Assembly (NCBI GenBank): GCA_025455535.1
Contig: JALOMM010000001.1
Location: 1-18,439 of the forward strand
DNA length: 18,439 nt
Direction of reading: 5' to 3'
Source: Bacteroidales bacterium
GTDB lineage: Bacteria; Bacteroidota; Bacteroidia; Bacteroidales; VadinHA17
The number at the start of each line of letters is the position of its first letter. Position 1 is the stretch's first letter. This document shows, piece by piece, positions 13,192-18,439 of the stretch. The translations under genes and the position numbers were made by a program. Under the pieces are notes generated by a model. It ran no database searches. It had not been told where the DNA came from and saw only the letters and a list, made by a program, of their open reading frames with translations.

Positions 13192-14376
13192 ATGGAGCGG
13201 GAGTTTTTTATAGAGGTCAACAGCCAGCAGCGAAACCACCACGGGGAACGAATCTGCGGTGACGTCTTCCTTTCTGTCAACGTACGTGAAGAGAACCGGA
13301 TCATAACCGTCCTCTCAGACGGCATGGGCAGCGGTGTAAAGGCGAATATACTTGCCACCCTGACATCGACTATGGCCCTGAACTTCACCCGCGAACACAA
13401 GGAGCCGGACCGTATTGCTGAGATAATAATGAACACCCTGCCAGTATGCTCCGTCAGAAAGGTAAGCTATGCAACCTTTTCCATTGTTGACATCGAGAGC
13501 GACGGACGGGCAAACATACTTGAATATGATAATCCGCAGTGCATTATCCTGAGAGGGAGCCAGCCCTTCGAACCTGAGTGGAGGGATGTGGTGCTTGACA
13601 AGGGGAGGAATGCGGGAAAGAGACTCCGCAAGTGCAGTTTTTACCCTGCCAAGGAAGACAGGATAATACTTATGTCTGACGGGGTTGCACAGAGCGGGAT
13701 GGGCAGCAGTGCCTGGCCACTCGGGTGGGAAAGGGAAAATGTTCTGCAATATGCAGTCTCGCTTGTAGGAAGCGAGACCTCAATCTCAGCCCATACCCTG
13801 GCAGGAAAGATAGTCACCATGGCATATAAACATGACGGATATGAAGCCAGGGATGACATATCATGCGCAATATTGTATTTCAGGGAACCCCGCAAGCTGC
13901 TTATCTGTTCCGGACCACCGTATGACCAGGAAAAAGATGGCATACTTGCTGCAAAGGTCAGTGAGTACAACGGCAAGGTTATCCTGTGCGGGGGGACAAC
14001 GGCAGATATCGTAGCCAGGGAACTGAAGAGGAAGATAGTGGATGAGCTTATCTTTGAAGATCCCGAGCTCCCTCCCGAGAGTTTCATGGAAGGGATTGAC
14101 CTGGTCACCGAGGGAATCCTTACTCTTCAGAAAGTAAATGAGTTACTTAAGGGATACAATAACTCCGTCAAACTGGGTAAGGGCCCTGCAGACAAAATTG
14201 TCAAGATGATAATGGACAGCGATGAGATAAACTTCATTGTCGGTACCCGTATAAATGTCGCACACCAGGACCCGACTCTGCCTGTCGACCTCGAGATACG
14301 GCGCACCGTGGTCAAGAGGATAGCCCGGATACTTGAGGACAAATGGCTCAAGCTTATCAGTATCGACTATATCTGA
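13192..14376 (+). CDS. SpoIIE-type PP2C serine/threonine phosphatase with extra C-terminal domain
   Basis: A 394-residue cytoplasmic protein. The N-terminal 235 residues or so form a SpoIIE/PP2C fold with metal-binding motifs ICGDVF (D24), LSDGMGSG (D43), ILMSDGV and DDISCAILYF. It should dephosphorylate a serine or threonine on a partner, in other systems often an anti-sigma factor antagonist, but no STAS or anti-sigma gene is in the window. The last 155 residues or so are an added domain with the phrase ILCGGTTADIVARELKRK that I cannot assign. The ATG at 13192 starts 7 bases after the stop of the PAS sensor gene, so the sensor very likely controls it by direct contact. A TTG at 13141 would add 17 residues within the upstream gene and is less likely. 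The gene ends in a 20-base convergent overlap with the Nudix gene. Confidence 0.9.
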   Translation: MEREFFIEVNSQQRNHHGERICGDVFLSVNVREENRIITVLSDGMGSGVKANILATLTSTMALNFTREHKEPDRIAEIIMNTLPVCSVRKVSYATFSIVDIESDGRANILEYDNPQCIILRGSQPFEPEWRDVVLDKGRNAGKRLRKCSFYPAKEDRIILMSDGVAQSGMGSSAWPLGWERENVLQYAVSLVGSETSISAHTLAGKIVTMAYKHDGYEARDDISCAILYFREPRKLLICSGPPYDQEKDGILAAKVSEYNGKVILCGGTTADIVARELKRKIVDELIFEDPELPPESFMEGIDLVTEGILTLQKVNELLKGYNNSVKLGKGPADKIVKMIMDSDEINFIVGTRINVAHQDPTLPVDLEIRRTVVKRIARILEDKWLKLISIDYI

Positions 14377-14788
14377 AAAACTCCTCCGCCCTGAGGAAGA
14401 GGAACGTCATCACCTCCCTGAGCGACATCCCCTGAGGCAACTCACTGAACACCCTTACTTCCTCGATTTCCGCGCTGTCTGAAATCTCACCCAGCGATCG
14501 CACTTCGGCCAGGAAAAGCCTTCCGTACTGCTTCCCCGTCCCTGAGTCAACCGAGTAATATGATACCGGTTCGATTGTGAAATCTTCGGCTCCGGTCTCT
14601 TCTGACAGTTCCCTGGCTGCGGCCGCCTCACTGCTCTCACCCGGATCAGGATGTCCGGCCGGAAGCTCGTAACCACCTCTTTTTCTGTGTTTTATAAATA
14701 GCCATCCGTTTTCGTACCTGGCCGCCACAGCCACGTACGAAAGCTCTGGCACCATCTGGCCGGCACCGGTAAGTTCAACTGTAATCAT
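14357..14788 (-). CDS. Nudix hydrolase
   Basis: A 143-residue protein with a complete Nudix box, GX5EX7REUXEEXGU, reading from GHPDPGE to REL and EETGAE in the first half. Such proteins cleave nucleoside diphosphates linked to another group, using Mg2+ held by the REXXEE glutamates. The sequence around the box (FIKHRKRGGYELPAGHPDPG) resembles general housecleaning or MutT-like members, and no substrate can be assigned. It starts at the ATG at 14788..14786, facing the divergent metallophosphoesterase gene, and its 3' end overlaps the phosphatase gene by 20 bases on the opposite strand. That convergent arrangement marks the end of the hydrogenase locus. There is no sign of functional linkage. 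Confidence 0.92.
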   Translation of the reverse strand: MITVELTGAGQMVPELSYVAVAARYENGWLFIKHRKRGGYELPAGHPDPGESSEAAAARELSEETGAEDFTIEPVSYYSVDSGTGKQYGRLFLAEVRSLGEISDSAEIEEVRVFSELPQGMSLREVMTFLFLRAEEFFRYSRY

Positions 14789-14840
14789 AACGCAAAAATA
14801 TCCAAAAAGCGTTTGCCGGCCTGATGACCGATTAAAGTAT

Positions 14841-14848
14841 TATTTTTG
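14841..14848 (+). promoter_or_regulatory. possible -7 element of the metallophosphoesterase gene
   Basis: TATTTTTG matches TANNTTTG 15 bases ahead of the ATG at 14864. The nearest TTTG upstream (14812..14815) is 25 bases away, longer than the usual 19 to 22, so the promoter is uncertain. If used, transcription would begin near 14854, which favours the ATG over the TTG codons at 14846 and 14849. Confidence 0.35.
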
Positions 14849-14863
14849 TTGAAAAGCAGCCTG

Positions 14864-16045
14864 ATGTGGATATTCGTTACACTTGTCCTTGTTGACCTTT
14901 ACGTATGGTGGCGCCTTGTGACAGACCTGCGTAAGCGCAACAAGGTGCTTCAGGCAATAGCTTTTGCCGTCAAGACCGCTCTCTCTGCCATCCTGATATA
15001 CCTGGTAGCAAAACTTGTTCTGTACAAAGGTCCGTTTGACGATCCGGCAAACGCCTTCAGATATATCGCCTTCGGTGTAATTAACATACTCGTCATTTCT
15101 GTTGGTTCAGTATACCTTGGACTAAGCATAATTACGCGGCTGGCGGGAAGGATCATGCGAAGGAGAATGTCAGGGCTGGTTATCACGAATATTATTCTTT
15201 CCGGAATTCTTGTCTTTCTCTTTGCAGACGGTTATTTCAGGCAGAGATTCGATGTGAAGATCATCAGGGAGGAGATACCGGTGTGGATTCCGGACAGCGG
15301 GCTTGACGGCATGAAGATCATCCTGATCTCAGACCTCCATCTCTCTTCATACCACGGACATTACAGGGAACTGGCCGGGGTAGTTGATTTAATCAACTCC
15401 GAGAAGCCTGATCTGCTCCTCAACGCTGGCGACTTCATCACCTTTGGATGGAAGGAGTTCGGGATGTGCGACACCATCCTTAAGAGGGCAACGGCACGCA
15501 TCGGGTCATTTGCCGTGACCGGCAACCATGATGACGGCAGCTACATGCCTGGTTATGATGAAACATACGGCAGGGAGTGCATGGAGAGGGTCTCCCGCAA
15601 GATTAAAGCATCGGGTTATACACTCCTTGATGATACTACTGTTATCATAACACACAACGGCGCACAGTTATCCCTCTCCGGCGTGGTCACCCGCGGTCAC
15701 CGGCTCAATATGACCTACGGGGACTTTGCAAAGGTGATGGATCAGTATGATGATACCATGTTCAATATTATGCTCTTACATGACCCGGACGGATGGGCAG
15801 TTGCTGAAAAGTCTGGCATGCTGCCTGACCTGACCCTCTCCGGCCACACTCACGGCATGCAGATCGGGCTGCCTGTCCCCGGAGGATATATCTCGCCGGC
15901 ATCAGCAATACACGAATACTGGAAGGGGCTCTACAGTAAGGAGGATTCATTCCTCTTTGTCACGGCAGGACTCGGGACAATAGGGATGGCCGCAAGGATC
16001 TTCATGCCTCCCGAGATAATTGTCTTAACCCTCAGACAGGAATAG
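14864..16045 (+). CDS. membrane-anchored metallophosphoesterase (YaeI-like)
   Basis: A 393-residue protein with about four hydrophobic helices in the first 125 residues (starting WIFVTLVLVDLYVWW, later VINILVISVGSVYLGLSII and NIILSGILVFLF), followed by a calcineurin-like phosphoesterase domain. The two-metal motifs are all present in order: SDLHLSS, LNAGDF, TGNHDD, MLLHDPD and SGHTHGMQIGLP. Related YaeI/YkuE proteins hydrolyse phosphodiester or UDP-sugar-type substrates at the membrane; the substrate here is unknown. I chose the ATG at 14864, directly before the first membrane helix, because in-frame TTG codons at 14846 and 14849 overlap a likely promoter element. It stands apart from both neighbours and shows no link to the hydrogenase genes. 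Confidence 0.9.
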   Translation: MWIFVTLVLVDLYVWWRLVTDLRKRNKVLQAIAFAVKTALSAILIYLVAKLVLYKGPFDDPANAFRYIAFGVINILVISVGSVYLGLSIITRLAGRIMRRRMSGLVITNIILSGILVFLFADGYFRQRFDVKIIREEIPVWIPDSGLDGMKIILISDLHLSSYHGHYRELAGVVDLINSEKPDLLLNAGDFITFGWKEFGMCDTILKRATARIGSFAVTGNHDDGSYMPGYDETYGRECMERVSRKIKASGYTLLDDTTVIITHNGAQLSLSGVVTRGHRLNMTYGDFAKVMDQYDDTMFNIMLLHDPDGWAVAEKSGMLPDLTLSGHTHGMQIGLPVPGGYISPASAIHEYWKGLYSKEDSFLFVTAGLGTIGMAARIFMPPEIIVLTLRQE

Positions 16046-16054
16046 TTCACATGG

Positions 16055-16088
16055 TTTGAATACTGAATTACAATTTCCAGTAACTTTG
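16055..16088 (+). promoter_or_regulatory. promoter of the M28 peptidase gene
   Basis: TTTG at 16055..16058, 22 bases, then TAACTTTG at 16081..16088 match the Bacteroidota promoter pattern. The implied start near 16095 gives a leader of about 47 bases before the ATG at 16142. The gap between the two genes holds nothing else that I recognise. Confidence 0.6.
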
Positions 16089-16141
16089 TTGATCCTGATT
16101 TTTTTTGAAACCTTATTTCCTTTCTCAACCGACTGACAAAC

Positions 16142-17728
16142 ATGAAACTCAGATCATTGTTCCTTCTTGCTGCGATACTTGTGGCAGCTTCATCCTATTC
16201 ACAGAAGAAAGCGCTGAACCAGATTACTCTCGAAGAGGCACAGAAACAGATGCAGTATCTGGCTTCCGACGCCCTCGAAGGGAGAAGGACCGGCAGCGAT
16301 GGCAATATAAGGGCTGCTGCGTATATCAGCTCCATGGCACTTGAGATTGGCATAAAACCTCTTCCAGGCCACAATGATCTCTATCAGCCTCTCACCTACC
16401 TTAAGGTGTCATCCATCCCCGGTGAGTCGACTCTCACCCTGACCGATTCTGCAGGCAACAATCCGCAGACTGCCGCATTGTTTCCGCTGATGACCCCTTC
16501 TGACAATGTAAGCTACAGTGGAGAGGTGGTGTTTGCCGGATACGGGTTTACAAACACGGAAGCAAAATACAATGACTTCGCAGGGGTGTCAATAACTGAC
16601 CGCATTGTGATCATCATGACAAGGAAGCCCGATCTTCAGGGCAGCGGCATGCCGAACCCCGACGAAGACATAAGCGAGAGTGCAGAGGTGCGCAAGCTGC
16701 CTATGCTCATGCTCCAGAAGGCAAAAGCGATTTTTTACGTTGCCGACCCGGCCCTGGGGTCTGACATCTCATCTTCGACACTCTCTATGGGTAGCAGCTA
16801 CCAGCTGGTACCTCTCTTCAAGAGCCAGGCATTCACCTTCAGCCTGAACGCATATTCGATCACCAGGGAGACGGCAGACATGCTGCTGAAAAATGCAGGG
16901 GTGACGCTGGCTGAGATGCAGGACAGCATCGCATCTTCAAAGAAACCGGCGTCATTTATCATCCCCGGACTGAAGGCAGAGGTCAAACTCAATGTATCCA
17001 AAGACACAGTAACAAGCTTTAATATTGTCGGCTACCTTGAGGGGTCAGATCCCAAACTAAAAAATGAATGTGTTATATACACTGCACATTATGACCATTC
17101 CGGATTTGACAGTTCGGGAAGGATACTCAACGGGGCTAACGACAACGCGTCGGGCTCGATAGGGCTCCTGGGCATCGCCCGCGCATTCAGCTCGCTCGAC
17201 AAGAAGCCTCTCAGAAGCATACTCTTCTTCTGGACTACAGGAGAGGAAGAGGGACTGCACGGCTCAACATACTATGCAGAGAACCCTCTCTTTCCCCTTG
17301 AAAACACCATAGCCAACATTAACTTTGACATGATAGCCAGGTCACGCAGGGAGACTGACAATGGAGCCTCAAATAACGGTAAGATAGATATTACCGGACC
17401 TGATACCATCAGGGTCATATCAGCCGGCGAAAGCACAGCCTTCGTAGCCCTGGCAAAAGAGTCATGCCTGAAGTCAGGCCTCTATCCTATTGACGAAGGG
17501 AAGGGATCTCACTTCTCCGGCTCAGATCACTATCCCTTCCACAGAAAGGGTGTTCCGGCAATCTTCTTCTTTACAGGCATACACCGCGACTATCACCAGC
17601 ATACCGATGATTATGAGTTCATCGACTTCGATAAGCTTCTGAAAGTATCAAAAGCCGGATTCCTAACCGGATATCAACTTGCCTCCAGCCGTGAGAGGCC
17701 GGTAATTGACAACCCCGTAAAGAAATAG
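16142..17728 (+). CDS. secreted M28-family zinc metallopeptidase
   Basis: A 528-residue exported peptidase. Residues 1 to about 20 form a signal peptide (MKLRSLFLLAAILVAASSYS) with a likely cleavage before QKKAL. A PA-like insert (about 120 to 270, with VVFAGYGFTN) precedes or interrupts the catalytic M28 domain. The two-zinc site is visible: H316 and D318 (HYDHSG), bridging D334 (NGANDNASG), catalytic E368 and E369 (TTGEEEG), D396 (NFDMIAR) and a late histidine in the HRDYHQHTDD stretch. Such enzymes act as aminopeptidases on peptides in the periplasm or outside the cell, and are abundant in Bacteroidota. It has its own promoter and is followed after 15 bases by the YgjP-like gene, which may be cotranscribed. 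Confidence 0.93.
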   Translation: MKLRSLFLLAAILVAASSYSQKKALNQITLEEAQKQMQYLASDALEGRRTGSDGNIRAAAYISSMALEIGIKPLPGHNDLYQPLTYLKVSSIPGESTLTLTDSAGNNPQTAALFPLMTPSDNVSYSGEVVFAGYGFTNTEAKYNDFAGVSITDRIVIIMTRKPDLQGSGMPNPDEDISESAEVRKLPMLMLQKAKAIFYVADPALGSDISSSTLSMGSSYQLVPLFKSQAFTFSLNAYSITRETADMLLKNAGVTLAEMQDSIASSKKPASFIIPGLKAEVKLNVSKDTVTSFNIVGYLEGSDPKLKNECVIYTAHYDHSGFDSSGRILNGANDNASGSIGLLGIARAFSSLDKKPLRSILFFWTTGEEEGLHGSTYYAENPLFPLENTIANINFDMIARSRRETDNGASNNGKIDITGPDTIRVISAGESTAFVALAKESCLKSGLYPIDEGKGSHFSGSDHYPFHRKGVPAIFFFTGIHRDYHQHTDDYEFIDFDKLLKVSKAGFLTGYQLASSRERPVIDNPVKK

Positions 17729-17743
17729 CTGCCCGGTTTTCTC

Positions 17744-18439
17744 ATGAAGAAGAGAACCGTCAGCATTGCCTCCGAAGAGGTTGAAATCGATATCGTCAGG
17801 TCGTCACGACGGACGGTAGCACTATATGTGAAGCCCGGTGGCACACTCATGATCAGGGCGCCCTGGTATGTGCCTCTTTATTCTGTGATGCAGTTTGTCA
17901 GGGAGAAGTCGGGATGGATCATCAGGCAGAGGGAGAAGATGAAGGATATGAAACCTGCCGTTGAGCCACGGTACGTTGAAGACGGCAGCCTGGTACCGTT
18001 CCTGGGAACGAGTATAACAGTAAAAGTTATTCCGTCTGCGCGGGGCAGGCTTGAGCGCGATGGCGATGTGCTCCGTATTTTTCTTCCCGGGATACCCGAT
18101 CCGTTGAGGATCACCGCCGCCGTCGAAGCGTGGTACCTGATTGAGGCAAAGAATTACTTCACGCAGCGCACCGGCGAGCTGGCAGAGAGGTATAAGGACC
18201 ATCTGCCGGCACCACGGTCAGTCGGCGTCAGGAAGATGAAGCGGCGATGGGGCACATGCCGCACCAATGGCGCAATATGGTTCAACAGGGAGCTGCTGAA
18301 GAAGGATCCGGTACTTATCGATTACGTCATCATCCATGAACTGTGCCACCTCGTTCATCACAATCACGGCAGAGAGTACTATAGGCTTCTGGAGAGCATC
18401 ATCCCTGACTATAAACTGCTTCGCAATAAGCTCAGGAAT
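17744..18439 (+). CDS. YgjP-like (DUF45) zinc metalloprotease, cut by right edge
   Basis: An open frame of 232 codons runs from the ATG at 17744 to the window end with no stop, so the C terminus is missing, probably by only a few residues given the family's usual length. The hallmark block is complete: RRWGTCRTNGAIWFN, then DYVIIHELCHLVHHNHGREY with the zinc motif HELCH at H198 to H202 and a third histidine following. The N-terminal half has the family's beta-rich lead (SSRRTVALYVKPGG). Members resemble the M48/SprT-like metalloprotease fold; their physiological substrates are mostly unknown. It starts 15 bases after the M28 peptidase and is likely cotranscribed with it. Confidence 0.92.
   Translation, partial: MKKRTVSIASEEVEIDIVRSSRRTVALYVKPGGTLMIRAPWYVPLYSVMQFVREKSGWIIRQREKMKDMKPAVEPRYVEDGSLVPFLGTSITVKVIPSARGRLERDGDVLRIFLPGIPDPLRITAAVEAWYLIEAKNYFTQRTGELAERYKDHLPAPRSVGVRKMKRRWGTCRTNGAIWFNRELLKKDPVLIDYVIIHELCHLVHHNHGREYYRLLESIIPDYKLLRNKLRN

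Noticed and set aside
14793..14800. TATTTTTG on the minus strand before the Nudix gene
   Set aside because: It matches TANNTTTG but lies only 4 bases from the ATG, so transcription would start at or inside the gene, and no TTG is found at the right distance.
1..18439. mobile elements, CRISPR arrays and structural RNA genes
   Set aside because: No transposase, integrase, repeat-spacer pattern, tRNA-like cloverleaf or rRNA segment was seen on either strand.

Overview
The window looks like a piece of an anaerobic, fermentative Bacteroidota genome. This rests on Bacteroidota-type promoter elements (TTG, about 19 to 22 bases, then TANNTTTG) ahead of several genes, frequent weak ribosome binding sites, and the family mix. 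The species cannot be named from the sequence. There are 15 protein genes, two of them cut by the window edges. I saw no tRNA, rRNA, CRISPR array, insertion sequence or phage gene.

Region 1 to 10860, all on the minus strand, reads as one long operon. Transcription starts at hydC and runs hydC, hydB, hydA (a trimeric NADH-linked [FeFe]-hydrogenase-type complex), a sensory hydrogenase-like module fused to a histidine kinase, a single-domain response regulator, a receiver-histidine kinase, the NADH/NAD+ sensing repressor Rex, a RibF-like FAD synthetase, the H-cluster maturase hydG, and the start of a small TM1266-like protein. Most junctions are 4-base overlaps or gaps under 15 bases.

Region 10861 to 11029 is a divergent control region. 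It holds a promoter for each direction, two abutting Rex-like operators inside a perfect 11-base inverted repeat, and a separate perfect 12-base palindrome beside the rightward promoter.

Region 11030 to 14376, plus strand, encodes a thioredoxin-like [2Fe-2S] protein, a second sensory hydrogenase-like protein with a PAS domain, and a SpoIIE-type PP2C phosphatase. A likely reading is that H2 or redox state is sensed by two paralogous iron-sulfur sensors, one feeding a kinase and one a phosphatase, while Rex ties transcription to NADH. The main surprises are in the enzyme. HydA keeps all four cysteines of the H-cluster [4Fe-4S] site but has lost most known second-sphere and proton-path residues. 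HydB has lost three of the four cysteines of its N-terminal [2Fe-2S] site. The RibF-like protein has lost its riboflavin-kinase motif.

Region 14357 to 18439 is ordinary housekeeping or envelope material: a Nudix hydrolase (minus), a membrane-anchored metallophosphoesterase, a secreted M28 peptidase, and a YgjP-type metalloprotease running off the right edge.
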